A model generated the notes under the pieces. It had not been told where the DNA came from. It searched no databases and worked only from the letters and a program-made list of their open reading frames with translations. DNA of 64,000 bases from Flectonema sp. DT1601 (lineage: Eukaryota; Euglenozoa; Diplonemea; Diplonemida; Diplonemidae), in assembly GCA_964019425.1 (NCBI GenBank), contig OZ025785.1, forward strand, positions 1,387,501 to 1,451,500. Reading direction: 5' to 3'. The position numbers were made by a program, and so were the translations under genes. Positions within the stretch are counted from its first letter, which is position 1, and every line of letters begins with the position of its first letter. Positions 1 to 12,800 of the stretch are shown piece by piece.

Positions 1-901
1 TTTTTACAAGGAAGTTAGTAGACGATATTCTGTGTGGGAATAGCTGTTTTATTGAAGATAAGTTCAGACTTTTTTTTTTTTTTTCGTTTATTTTTAATAA
101 TGCATGTTTATGTTTTGTGTATCGTGGGATGAAAAACCAAAGAGAATTGTATTCGTCCTGAAGGTCGGATTTGCTGTTTCGTACATAACTCTTCCAACTA
201 ACACTATAATAGAATCTGATGAGATGAATGTAGTTATTATTGTACTTTGGTGATAGACGAGGAGGGACCAAAACCAAACAAATGGAAAAAAAACCAACTC
301 AGATTAAGGAGCCGTTTATTTATTATGTTTCAATGTTATGTATTTTTTCCCTGTGCCTCTTTCGGTAATACCGTCTGCAATCCATAAAAGACTATAACTG
401 AATAGTTTTTTTTTTTTTTAAAAAAGCCCTTTTTAGTAGTAAAAAAGCTTTCTAATTGTTAGTTCTAAAAATCAGTTTAATTATTTTTCTCAAAAAAAAA
501 AAAAAGAAAAAATACTTTACTATTTTTTTTTGCATCACGCAAAAAACATCTGTTTTCTTGCCCTCATAGATTTTATTTGCCTCATCATGTGACTGAAATA
601 ACTTTTTTGTATTATCGAAAAAAAAAAAAAAAAAAAAAGAAAATGTTAATATTATTACTGAGGAACTGTTTAATTTAGTTTTTTTTATTTTATTTCTTTG
701 ATCGGATTTTATCTATTGTTGTAAAAAAAAAAAGGAAGAAATGTTGTGACTCTTGTCAATCTCATCGCCCTTTTTTCTACACGGATGTTATGTAGTTAAA
801 AAAAAGGAACAAAAATAGCTTTTTCTTTTTTTTTTTGTTTAAAAAATTTTCCTTCCCCTCTGTCAGTTTTTCTTACTTTACACAAATAAAACAAAATAAA
901 A
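1..901. other. Gene-poor A/T-homopolymer-rich DNA
   Basis: No credible coding region. Many runs of 10-20 A or T on both strands (for example near 70, 410, 495, 620, 730). It contains one copy of a dispersed repeat (301-382). Its last 40 bases form the 5' leader of the first CCCH gene, with a pyrimidine-rich stretch followed by CAG at 864-866, a candidate splice acceptor 35 bases before that ATG. Confidence 0.7.
301..382 (+). repeat. Dispersed repeat, copy 1
   Basis: About 80 bases match 39108-39183 in the same orientation with a few substitutions and small indels. Shared landmarks in order: GATTAAG-AGCC, TTTATTTATTATGT, CAATGTTATGTATTTTT, CCTGTGC, GTAATAC, GTCTGC. Both copies are followed by a long T run. 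No open frame or terminal structure is evident, so the class is unknown. Confidence 0.6.
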
Positions 902-1507
902 ATGGTTTCGACAACAGCAGGCACAAACAACACTGATAGTACTACTGGTACCCTTGTCAATCCTCACATTTGCGTTTGCAAGGCGAACTTATGGTGCAAT
1001 CAACGAGTCATAAAATCCGTAATGTCACTCCGTTGCTTCGAATGTAAGGCCAACAGAAAATTGAATAAAAATCAAGTTTGGTATGAATGGAAGTGTGACA
1101 CATTTCATAAAACATCAAAGTGTCCGTTAGGAAACAAGTGTCCAAAGATACATATTTACTATTCAAAGATGCAAGCAAGGAACGCAGCTTTGGATAAGAA
1201 GCAACGCAACAGCGACACTGATTCATCTTCAACAGTAGACAGACTACCGCGGAAAACTGCGGTTTCGAGAATTAGTAATTATGTTAGTTGTTCCCCTCCT
1301 TCTTCTTCTTCATCCTATTCGAGCTATTCATCTGAAGCTGACTCTACGGAAACGATGGATGCGGAGTTGTTGAACTCTTCTGGGGCTTTAGATCCGTATT
1401 CTTCAGAGAACTTTTCTGAAGTACGTGTTCATTCTGCTTTGTGTAATCCTCATGTTAAAGAACAATTCACTGAAGATATGGCTGTCTATCTTACGGCTGT
1501 TGCTTAG
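902..1507 (+). CDS. Small CCCH zinc-finger protein (paralogue 1)
   Basis: A 201-residue protein with a canonical CCCH finger: C65-x8-C74-x5-C80-x3-H84. Such fingers usually bind single-stranded RNA, so a role in mRNA fate is a family-level guess. Just before it lies a second cysteine cluster (C24, C26, C32, C45, C48), possibly another zinc site. Residues 100-170 are Ser-rich and probably disordered; the C-terminus is a short conserved acidic/hydrophobic tail (EDMAVYLTAVA). The zinc region is nearly identical to the protein at 8739-9194, including the stretch KNQVWYEWKCDTFHKTS. The start is supported by an A-rich ATG context, a CAG 35 bases upstream, and the same leader layout in the paralogue. 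Function beyond zinc binding is unknown. Confidence 0.85.
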   Translation: MVSTTAGTNNTDSTTGTLVNPHICVCKANLWCNQRVIKSVMSLRCFECKANRKLNKNQVWYEWKCDTFHKTSKCPLGNKCPKIHIYYSKMQARNAALDKKQRNSDTDSSSTVDRLPRKTAVSRISNYVSCSPPSSSSSYSSYSSEADSTETMDAELLNSSGALDPYSSENFSEVRVHSALCNPHVKEQFTEDMAVYLTAVA

Positions 1508-4500
1508 ATGAAAATAATATAACAAAATGTTGGTTGTACCTAGTCACATGTCGTGTGCCGAAGCGATATTAATGAGCAAACAAAAAAAATATTCCTTCCC
1601 CTTCTACTCTTTTTCTTTCTTGTCCATTATTACCTTGTATCGAAGGGAGAAAGTCTTCTAATTTGTTAAAGTGATTGCGTTTTCTTTTTTTTTTTGGATT
1701 CATATATAGCACTTGGTGGTGTTACGATTTAATATAAAAAAATATAAATATAAATAAAATAACTATCAAATATCCAATAATCCTTATCCTTGAGGTCTCG
1801 GTGGTGGTGAACATCCGCTGAGAGGGTTGAATTTTATTCTGAGGTATTTTTTTTTTATATTTTTTTTTTGTTCTTTTTAATCACCTCATAGACGCGCGCA
1901 TTACGAGTGTCGTGAATCTCTTTTTTATATTTTTTTTTTAAGGAAAATTTTTGTCTCTCTCATGTGACACGTTAACAGTGGTACTTATATTTTTAATTGC
2001 AAGTGGAGACATTCTCTCAAAGCTTTTAAAAAAAAACAAAAAACCGGAAACTGTTTTATTTTCTTTTAACTTTGTTCGTACGGCAGAAACCCGTCGTACA
2101 GAGAGATTTGTCGATAAGAAAATATCGGATTTCAATCTGAATAGTTTCTTCTCCGACTACGTAGGTACAAAAAAAAAATATTTTCATTTTATTGACACGT
2201 ATACAATAACAACTAGAACTAGTTGGTTACCCGTGGTGATAGTTTCAAACAATTTTTTTGTGATTGGAATATCATTTTATAAACACATTAATAGTTTATA
2301 ATTGTCTTTTTTTTTTTCTAAATCATTTGTAATCAATCAGCATCAACATACTGCGGATGTGTACACAGAAGATCTGCGTGTTTACTTGGACTAGCTTGAT
2401 ATCCAACAAACTACGAGCTTTTTTTTTTTTTTTTTTTGGTACAAAACTTGCTGAACTTGGAAAGAGAAATCGTTGTTTCAACACAAGTACGCGCGCGGAA
2501 TTCTCCAGAAAAAAATAATATCAGTCCTCGTAGCCAACCTGTCAAAGGCTGGCTGACTAACAGAAGTTGACTTTGATAATGATCTTGTGTTGCGGGTTCT
2601 CCTGCAGCATCCTCCCTTTTATCTTTTCACGAGAATTTCTTTTTTCTCGTCAAACAATTTACGTTGTAACATACTTTATTTATTACAAAACCCTTTTTCT
2701 TTTTTCTTCGTTAGTTGAAAGTGGTAGTTTTCGCCGATTTTATCTTTCTGAGCCATTCTTTATGTTTTTATTATGTTTATTTGCCTGCACAGGTTATTGT
2801 TTTCCTTCCCTTCCCTTTTTTTTTTTTTTTTTTTTTTTTTTTGTGTTCAGGTGAAATAAAAAGAAAATCTATTTATTACTCCAATCTCCTCTCCTCCACA
2901 TCGTTTCTTTTTTTGTTGTTTTTTCAAACCTGCACTGTGTGGGTTAAAGTGGACCTCCTTCCAGCCGAAAGCAATAATAACATGGTCGTCAAGTTTTTTT
3001 TTTCTTCTTTTTTTTTCTTCTGAATTTTGCTTTCTGACGAAAGTGAAAATTGTTAGAAGCAAACACAGAATTGTAAGGAAAATTCTTAGAAATTCTTTTT
3101 TTTTGATAACATACGTGAGCATAAAACTAAACAACATTAGTGTTGCTTTTCATTCCTATTTATAAAGTAGTCACTTTGGTTGAAACCGAATCCAGCATAT
3201 CTATGCTGAGCTTGTTCAATGTTCTACTGTTTTGTTTATTTGCGATAACTGGATGCTATTATAATCAATTACTAACTAATAACCTTAGATAAAAAGCTCG
3301 TCTTTTGACTCTCTTTCAGTTCTATAGGTATTTTCACGGTTTCTGCGTTTCGGAAACATCAAACGTGCTTGCAAGTCATAGCTTTGTCTTGTCTTTATTT
3401 TTTTTTTCCCCTCACATCCCCAAAAGTAATTTTCGTATTTCTTGTATTCGTTAAAACCTTTCTGTAGTTTGTTATTGTTGCAACTACTTAAATCTATAAA
3501 CTCATAAATCACTTTTTTTTTTTTTTTTTTTTGTTCTCTCATAGTATTTGAAGATGGGTCTCTTTTATACCTTTGAGGAACAGCAAAAAAAAGAATTGTT
3601 TTGTGTCTTTTCTTTCTTATTTCATCTCTCTAGCGTTTCTTCTCATTATCTTTGGCAGCTCTCATCGGAAGTTCATTTTTGATTCTGTTTCCTTAACAGA
3701 TTGCCATAAGAAAAATTACGAAATGGATTAAGCTGCCCTTTTGCTGCTTCAAAAAGGAGACGCTTCATCTTTTGAGAAGTGGGCGGCTTGTCGTCAATTA
3801 GGGACATGTCATAAGGGACGTACTTCTGGCTACTTCTGATTACTTCCATTTCACTGATTGAGGAGGACTTGAACTCGTGTCCCCAAAAAAAAAAAGTGTG
3901 CAGGAGAATTGAAGGGAACCACCAAAAATAAAATAAAAAAGAGAATCTTTTTTTAGCATTTCAACTATATTATTTTTTTTTTTTTTGTTGTATAATTGTG
4001 TATTTAAAAAAAAAAAAAAAAAAAAAGAAGAGAGATAGAAAAAAAAAAAAAAAAAAATCCTTATCTTAGGTGTTTTTTTTTTTTTTTTTTTTCCCTCTCA
4101 CTTTTTTTTTCTTTTTTCTTTCTCTTCACAATCAGGTTATCCTTGTTTGAAACCTATTCTTACTTGTATCAAACGGGTACCTTTTTATGCATGGTATTAA
4201 AATATCAACATTGCGACTATGCTAAGAAATGCAACATGAACCTGAGTTACTTGCGTATTGTGGGTTTTCTGGTTAGTTTCTTCTCTTACCACAGCCATTG
4301 GCACACTTCACTGTCGATACTACACAGTACTTCACAAGAGGTATTTTTCTTTATCTTCACTCCTCTCTCTCTCTATTTTGGTTTTTTAACAATTGCAAAA
4401 AGAAAAAAAAATGTCAATATTTGGGCAATTTCAGCAAATTGCTTTTTTAAAAAAAAATGCTGGAATCTATTTTTTGGTAAACGAAACTCTACTGTTAAAA

Positions 4501-7500
4501 TTAAGGTTGTCCTAGCGGTGTTCTTTATTTTCATGAACCTTGTTTGCTACCTTGCTCTTCCCATTGTATAAATCGTGTTCACCACGCCTTCTGAAATGGA
4601 GCTCCCCAAACCCCACCTTTCTTTGTTTTTTGTGGAATTAGAAAAACAACTGGATTTCGTACTGTTTTTTATCGTTTTTTTTTCTCCAAATTTTCGTTTA
4701 AAACTGATGATTACTGTGACTGAGTACACCACACGAGATAGATGTTTTATAGTTACATAATACAAGTATCTCTTACGTCTCTTTAGTTTGCTAATTCAAC
4801 ATTAAATACTGAGTCTTCGGATACTGTGAGTTACCAATCACTCATAGTAAAAACAAACGTAATGAAGTCCCTGGAACTTGTAAATGGGACGGTAATGATG
4901 TTTTTTTTTCTTTGACGTCGCACACACCAATCAATTTCATGTTCGCATTCAAGAGGTTGGCAGAATCTTTTTTAATATATCAGTCATTCCTTTTTTTTGC
5001 GAACAAATTTTAGACATTGAAAAAGATTTTCAAAAAAAAATTGTAAAATTTTCGATCGAAGCGGCATTTTAATGCGCTGCATCATTGGGTTCATTTCCGT
5101 CCGAAATCGGGAGGTTGGCATCACATACTTGTCACCCGAATTGAGAAAAGAGATTTTGTGGTTTACTAAATCAGCTCAGCCGTGGACAAGTACCAAAACT
5201 AAAAATTAATCGAAGGGTCTAATTTTACACTGCCGGTCCAGCGGGATCCAGAGAAAAAATAATCGAGCAAAAATATATTAAAGAGTACTAAGCATGTGCC
5301 GGTGAGGCAGATTGTTACTACCTGTCTTTTTGGACCTACTTTGATACTTAATGATCATTATCACCACCACAGATGCAACATTTTCCTTACATAATTGCTA
5401 CTAGGGTTGATTTGTTAGTAAAAAGGTGCATATCTCTTGAGTGCGGGAGAAGGGGGAAAAAATAGTGAAAAAAAAAAAATTAGGGGTGTTTTTTACTCAG
5501 ATTTTCTCGATCTTTCCATTCCAGGTCTGGGATTAATATTTATCATTGAGTAGTACCAAGGAAATTTTGCAAAGAGACGTTTATCTCTTTTTAGCAGCAC
5601 TTACCATGTTTAAAAGTATATCCCTATGCCTAATTTTACAGATCGCACCCTCCCCGATTCCAAAAAATAAAAAATCAAGCAAAAGTAACATATCGTGTAA
5701 CCTTGCTCAGGCGGTGAGAAAATGGTGTTTTTTGTTCACAAAAAAAAGGAATGACTGATATATATTTTTTTTTTTTTTTTTTTATATTTCTTATCTGTTC
5801 CTTACTTTTCGATCGACTTACCCCAATTTTTCTTAGTTGTCTTGTTCCTAACTAAACTAAACTAAACTGTTCCCTTCCCTTTAACTAAAATTTATTGCTT
5901 TAATGTTTGCTGGTACTCTCTATGCAGTGCTAAAGCCTTAGTTGAACGATTGTCGACATCGACAAAAAAAAAGTGAGATTTTTAATTTCCTTTTAAGAAG
6001 ATAGTAGTCGTTATGTTTTAGAGAAGGAATAGATGCAAGTACCGTCCTTTGTATAGGATATTCATATGTAATCTTTCCTTGTTTACTTTTTTTTTTTGTA
6101 CCAACATACTCCGCTGTTTCTTCTGATCATGACTGAGATCGTGTCTGATGTTCAACGAGGACTTCTTTATTTTCTTTCGTGGGAATGGCGGCATGTAGGC
6201 ACACTTGATTAATTCATCAAAGAACAAAGGTTATTTTCGTATGGAAACAAAAAAAAAAAAAAAAAAAAAAAATTATTTATCGCTCCCATCGTTTATCCCA
6301 TTCTATTGTTATGTAGTTTTTTTGTAACTGCTGTTCTAAAATGAAGCTTTAATCTTTTTGATTTCATTTTTTTTTGTTTTTTTTCAGTTTTTAAACTTAT
6401 TACCTTATTTTTAGTATTATAAAGCTTATTTACTGTATTCTTCTATAGTTGTGAAACTATCACTCCCCCCCCCCCGTTGGTCTCTTTTCATTGCAACCAG
6501 GTTTGGCCGAACCCTATATTCGTTTTAGCCAGTTTCAAGTTGCTTTATATTTTAATCACAGTATCAAGTTATCCCCCCGTCTATATTTAATCATAGTTAT
6601 CTACCCACATATTTATTATTACTTGTTCAACTTGTTAAAACAGCTGAGCGCGTGGTTGGTACACAACTTCCATATTCAGCATGGTACTACGGGTACATGG
6701 GATCTTTGTAAGATCTGCAGGATTCTACAAGTAGTATAAGGTTAAGGCCTATCGTTATGTATTCCTCAGTGTTAAGTTACATTGTCAAAGTTTCAAATTG
6801 GCAGTCAACTACAATAGTCTTTTGATACTTCAAAAACTTCTCAGTTTGTAACTTTTATGTCTCGCCTTGCATGGGTCTCAACGTTGTGGTACCAGCATGT
6901 AACAGTTGGTCTTTTTACATAAGAAACCGTGTTTTTTGCCGAATGTAATTTCATTTTTTATTAGTTTCAAGTTGGTTTCATAATATAGGTCATTCTGCAT
7001 AGCTACACAAGCAATCAAACAACTAGCTTGCATTTTTTTTCTCTTTTTTTTTTTTTTTTCAACAGTTAGTTCTAGTCTTTGAGCATGTTTTATAAAAAAC
7101 AAACAATTAGTGCATTTATATTTATGAGCAGCCTTCCTTTGACTTTGAATAATTGTAATTGCGGAGGTTGTTGAGCAGGTTCACTCCTGGTCATTTCATT
7201 TTCAACCCATCATTTTGTAGGGAATCTGCTGTACAGTAAAAAAAAGAGAATGTACTTGTACATGACGGGTCACTCGTACGGGTAGTATATCTTCGGGATT
7301 TAATAAATAAGAACATGTATATTAATTGGGGGGATGATTAGGTTGACATAATTCAACTGTTTCGAGTTAGACATTATGTTAACGTACCGCCCAATTTTAT
7401 ATTTAATGCCATAAATTAGAATTAGGACTGTGCACATTTCATCACGAGAACCGCTGCTGATTTCTTCTATTTCATTATTGCCCTGGACATAATACAATCA

Positions 7501-8072
7501 CGAGCTCAATAATTTTACGTTTGAAGAAGCGTGAAATTAGGGCTCATAATGCCACTGAGGTCATATTAACTCTCTTACTGATGCCTATTATCCACATCCC
7601 CTGGAAAATTATAAAATCACCCCCCCCAACAAGGAGTGCTGCAGTCTAAATAATTGATTGACTTACTTCTACACCATACTGATGATGAGAGAATAGAGGT
7701 AAAGAGGTATATGGATTACTCTCGAAACCTAATAGTTACTTTAAAAGGCTAAGTTAAGCATCACCATAGTCACTGTATCCTTAACAGATGTTAAACCATC
7801 GCTATGTTACGCGATACAAAACAGTTGTATTTTACAAATTCAAACATTCAACCCCCCAACAACACAATTACTATGATGTCAAAATCACTCGGACTATTAC
7901 GAGTTACTACACGACCACTATAACTTCACACTTTTTTGTGATAATTTCGATTTTCCAGTCATCTGCCTTGTAAGTATTATCGGGACCGTTTTATCTACTC
8001 TGCGAATGATGATAATTTGCACAGAAATAAAATTCGTTTACCGCAATAATTAAATCTTCAATCTTAAAAAAA

Positions 8073-8104
<32 letters not shown>

Positions 8105-8738
8105 GAGTAAAGAGAAAGTTGACCCAAGTGAAACTTTTCCTTTTGTGTAAAGCTCTTTACTCTGATTTAATCCTACTAATTTTTTTTTAAATATTTTTTT
8201 AAAAATAAAAAATAAATATTAATTCCTTCTACTGTATTTTAATATAGTGTAGTGGTTTAAAAGCCTTGTTGTCAGTTGACCTGAACCCACTTTATTGAGG
8301 GAGGTTGGCTGGTTGTACAAGTTTTGATAACTTCTGTGAAGGTTTCTTACTACCAAAATATCAAAATAAAAAATCACCTCCCCCCGTGTTGGTGGAAAAT
8401 TATATTTTCAATTTTTTCCACGAAAAACTTTCCTTCAAAGGAAAAAAAAAAAAAAAAAAAAAAGAATCGGCAAACTTCACTTTTTTACTTACTCACTCAC
8501 ACTTTTATTTTGTTTGTGCGCAACCGGGTACAAAATCCTAATAAAGGAATAGGTTAGTTACGCTGACACAATTCTCTTTCTACCGAAAAAATGGGTTTGT
8601 AGGTACAAAAAAAAAAAAAAAAAACGGGAACGTAGCATTGTCGGTTATAGTTGGTGAGTGAAGCTATATGTTTGATAGATTGTTTTATTTACTTTTTTCA
8701 TTTTCAGTTTTTTATTCGAACAAAAACAACAAATAAAA
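1508..8738. other. 7.2-kb gene-poor homopolymer-rich region
   Basis: No recognisable gene on either strand. Open frames here (such as 1951-2301, 4143-4571, 5546-5758) translate into Phe/Lys/Leu-rich low-complexity sequence without family motifs. The region is dominated by long T and A tracts (for example 2818-2842, 4004-4024, 5766-5783, 6247-6271, 8079-8104) and a C10 run near 6468. It may include a very long 3' UTR for the upstream gene. A few stretches with fewer homopolymers (about 5040-5330 and 6480-6900) are unexplained. Confidence 0.6.
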
Positions 8739-9194
8739 ATGACCAGCTCTAATCCACACGCCTGCACAACTTGTCATTCTAATTTGTGGTGTAATCAACG
8801 TGTAACGAAATCTGTTATGGCACTCCGATGCTACAAGTGTAAGTCGAACACAAAATTAGATAAGAATCAAGTTTGGTATGAGTGGAAGTGTGATACCTTT
8901 CACAAAACATCGGCATGTCCTCTTGGAGATAAATGTTTAAAGATGCATATCTACTACTCTAAAATTCAAGCAAGGAAGAGCATAGCTGCCTGGAGAGATA
9001 ATAATAGCGACTCAGATGAATCAACGGCATACGGATCTGCAGGGGGGACAGATACTACGAAGATGAGTGATACAGATTCTATTGAAGGAGGTCCCTCAGA
9101 CTCTTCAGATTGTATCTCAGAAGCTTCCACTGAGCAAAGTGACATCCCTGGTCTTCCTGACGATATCGCTGTACAGCTTGCGGCCATCGCATAG
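8739..9194 (+). CDS. Small CCCH zinc-finger protein (paralogue 2)
   Basis: A 151-residue paralogue of the protein at 902-1507. The CCCH finger is C51-x8-C60-x5-C66-x3-H70, preceded by C9-x2-C12, C18 and C31-x2-C34, which together look like a second zinc-binding unit. After the finger comes an acidic, Ser/Asp-rich tail, shorter than in paralogue 1, with the same terminal motif type (DDIAVQLAAIA). The leader has a clear pyrimidine tract and TTTTCAG ending at 8707, 31 bases before the ATG, a good candidate acceptor. RNA binding is inferred from the finger. The conserved N-terminal block and last ten residues, with a variable middle, suggest a shared partner or mechanism. Confidence 0.85.
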   Translation: MTSSNPHACTTCHSNLWCNQRVTKSVMALRCYKCKSNTKLDKNQVWYEWKCDTFHKTSACPLGDKCLKMHIYYSKIQARKSIAAWRDNNSDSDESTAYGSAGGTDTTKMSDTDSIEGGPSDSSDCISEASTEQSDIPGLPDDIAVQLAAIA

Positions 9195-9798
9195 ATCCAT
9201 CTCAAGTTCCTACTATTTCCCCCTTCAAAAAACTAATGGTATCCCTCAGCTGTTGTGATTATCCATTGTCTAGCAGCATTTTTTTCATGGGAAATTTAAT
9301 ATCTTGCTTGCTTCTTACTACGGCAAGTTAATAAATACCATAATGTTTTCGGAGGGAGGTACGAATGAGTTTTTTCGTTTACTAATTTTCATTCTATGCT
9401 GAAGGTTTTATAAATAACCTGATGGTATCAGATTTCCAATTCTCACACGAAACTTGGTATCAACTTTGTGAATTTTCATTTACGAATTCGCTCTATAACG
9501 CTATATAACGTTTCCTTGACGGGGGAGAGTGCAGGCACTACTCTTTTTAAAAAAAAAAAAAAATAAAAAAAAAAAGGAAAGGTTTTAATCGGAAACATAA
9601 GCAGCACTCGTTTGTTGGCCCTGTCGGTGTTGTCGACGGATGCGCTCTTCCATGAACAGCTTTTGTTTGATCTGTTTATTTCCTTACTACAATAATTATA
9701 AAAAGTACTTGATTTTGTATAATGTCAAAGTTTCACACACACACCCCTGCTATTATTTGAACCACCTGTCAATGTTTCATAATACATTGCTGCGACCC

Positions 9799-9833
<35 letters not shown>

Positions 9834-12800
9834 TCTCTATAACATGAATTAAAAAATAAGAATAAAAATCAAGCACAATGAATATTAGGATATGCCAAAC
9901 ATTGAAGAGGGAAGGTACTGGGTCATAACAGGTTTGGTTCAGTGATCGTAAGGAAGTTTTTTTTTAAAAAAGGGCAGGCGTCTTGAATAGCTGAGGTGTA
10001 TGTTATCCTTTCCTGAAGACTAAATCATCCCTCGTCTGCAATATAGCATCATCTCAAGCATACTCTTCGTTTTATCTGTTTTTTTATTTTATTTTATTTT
10101 TTTTGTTTTCATAATAATTTATTTTAAAAATATTTCATTTTTTGTTCGTTTCTTCTTTTTTTTTAAAAAATGATGCACGTGTACTACATTTTTTTAAATT
10201 TTTTTTTTTTTTTTTTTTATTCAATGCATCAAAAAAAGGAAGTTGTCGTCTGTTTGACTTCCTTCCAATTTATTTCTAATGAAATGATTAGTTGCCTTCT
10301 GGAGTTCTGTAAGGCTGCAAAACAGGGGAAAGAACAAAGAAGAAGAAAAAAAGAAAAAAAAAATCTCAACTTTTCCGTTTTCCCAGCCTGTTGTTTTGAA
10401 CAGCCAACACACACACACGCAAAAAAAAAAAAAAAAAAAAATTTAAAAAAACGAAACTGAAAATAAACTGTAACAAGAACCGGTCTTTTTTTATGGTTTT
10501 TTAATTCCCTTTTTTTTTTCATCTCGACACGTTTTACGAGCGAAAGAGAATTGCGGCAGTAACACGTTAACACCCTTTACTCTATAGGATTGTTTCCGGT
10601 TGCGAACAAACAAAAACAAAGTGTGAAAATTATTTAGTGAGGTACCGATTCTGTTTTTCTCTTTTTCTTGGCTGTTAACGTCTTTTTGTGGTTGCATTGG
10701 CTACAGATCTCAAGACCGATCCGACATGTCTCGTGTCGAAACTAACAAAATGATCATCTGTGAGATTCAGTTCAATATGCTGCAGCAGTATTGAGGATCC
10801 CCGAAGAGCTACTTTGGGCTTCCTTTAACTAGTACGCGGCAGGCTTGTTGGACCCGTTGGATGAATGTTTTTTTTACTTATTAGTGAAGTAGTCTCGTTG
10901 GTGTGATGATTCCACCTTTGAGATATCGACTTCAAAAAAAAAAAAAAAAAAAAAACTAAATCAATTTGAGAATATCTAAAAAAGAGTTTTCTTAAATTAT
11001 TTTTTTTTTTTTCACGATCTTTTATTTTATTTATTATTCATGTACGTAAAACGTGTCATGTCACGTCGTTGATCAACGCTATTTTTAACCAAGGTGGTTC
11101 ACCCACTGCCTATAGTCATCAGTTCTGGACTTATTGAGAGCAACAGAATTAGCGAGGCCTGATACCGCAGTATACCCGTAAGAGGTATGGTCTCGCCCCC
11201 CGAAACCAAACAATTATTTGTTTGATGTTGTTATGATTTATTGATTCGTTTGATTATTTTATTTATTTGCGATGGCGATGCTAACTTTATGTTAATTGAT
11301 GCAAGTATAAAATCTTACACAGAAAAAAAAAGGAAATCGTAATATATTTCTTATTACCCGGTAATAGCGCGTCAGTGATCTATTTTTAGTTTGGGCACTT
11401 GTATTAGTGCTCTCTGTCTGTCTTTCCTTCCCCCCGACTCGTGGTGGTATTTCTTTTTTTTCCCCCTTTTCTTTTACATTTGCTTTTTGTCAACCTCTTT
11501 TTTTTTAAAAATGTTTCGTTCAGTGACACTACATCAACCTTTTAATCATGAATTACTTATATTTTTTTTAATAAAAATTATTTATACCAAATTTATAAAA
11601 AATATGCTTCACACCCCTCTCGATCCTTGGTAATAATTAGTTTTTTTTACATTTTTTCTTTTTCTTTTTTTTTTTTTGTACGTGACGGGAATTAGGAAAT
11701 TATTAATTTTTTTTTAACAATTTTTTTTTTTTCGGAATACTTTGACAGTTGCAGTGTGTCTGATTATGTAATGGCAATATTAACCTTTTTTTCTTACACT
11801 GCTTGCTTTGTGCAGTGGGAAATCTGGGTAGTCATTTGTTTTTTTGAAAAAAAAAAATTAAAAAATATTTTTTGGAAAATCAATGTATATTTCCTGATAC
11901 ACACTATTGGAATACTAAGCATATGTCTAGACTGGATTTTGGCTTAGAGCCTTCCGTCCAGTGGTGGCATCACGTGACTCTGATCAGGCTTCCTATTTTT
12001 TTTCCAATGAATCTCATTGTCGAGTCTAGCTTGGTTCCTCGGGTTAATAAGTCTTTCATTATTGGTTTACTTATTTCAACTATCGTGTTGGTTTTTGTAA
12101 AACTATGCCTTGAGAATGTCCATTTTAGTCTCTTAATGCTCATTGATTTCTTGTCTTTTTATTTATTTTTTTCTTTTTTTTCGATGGATTAATATTCCCT
12201 CGCGAGATTGTATTCTCACTTGTACTTTGCTTTTTTTTTTTTTAAATTTTTTTTTATTTTTTATCGTCCGGACTCGTTTTCCAAAAAAAAAAAAAAAAAA
12301 AAAAAAATAAGTTCCTGAGTAGTTAGCTGAAGAAGGCGGATTTGATAATATCCATCCGTTTATTTTTTTATTGTTGTGTAACTTTCGAAAAATCCTTCTA
12401 TGAAGGCATCAAGATGAACATTAGTAGATAAAGTTAAGAAGCATAACCTTCAGCTGTTAAGGAACAATCATGTCATTATGCGTTAATCCAATAGGATACG
12501 GGTCGAGAATATCTTCTTTGTCATAGTAACGGCATGCCAGTCTGTACGTTTTCTAATAACCCCCTTTTTTTTTTTTTTTCCTTCTCGTTCTCTTCTGCGA
12601 AAAAAAACCGTGTCTTTCTTTTATTATTTCTTTCCTGATTTTTGGTTTCGATATGACCTGCTGTCTACTACCTCTCGGAAATTACTTCAGGAAAATCTTG
12701 GCTTTTTTTTTTTTTTTTTTTTTGCTGACCGACAAGACAAGGTCATGTTTTATCGACTCATTTTATTTTATTATTTTTTTTTGTACTTTTTTGTTTTTTA

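Noticed and set aside
1951-2301. Possible 116-residue membrane protein
   Set aside because: Low-complexity composition, no family motif, lies in a desert where A/T tracts give many chance frames.
3850-3890. Minus-strand GAGTTCAAGTCC resembling a tRNA T-loop
   Set aside because: The T-stem does not pair and the rest of a tRNA is absent.
4143-4571. 142-residue Phe/Leu-rich frame resembling a membrane protein
   Set aside because: Hydrophobicity comes from T-rich codons; no homology or leader signal.
11872-12192. 106-residue frame in the second desert
   Set aside because: No recognisable domain; composition like other chance frames nearby.
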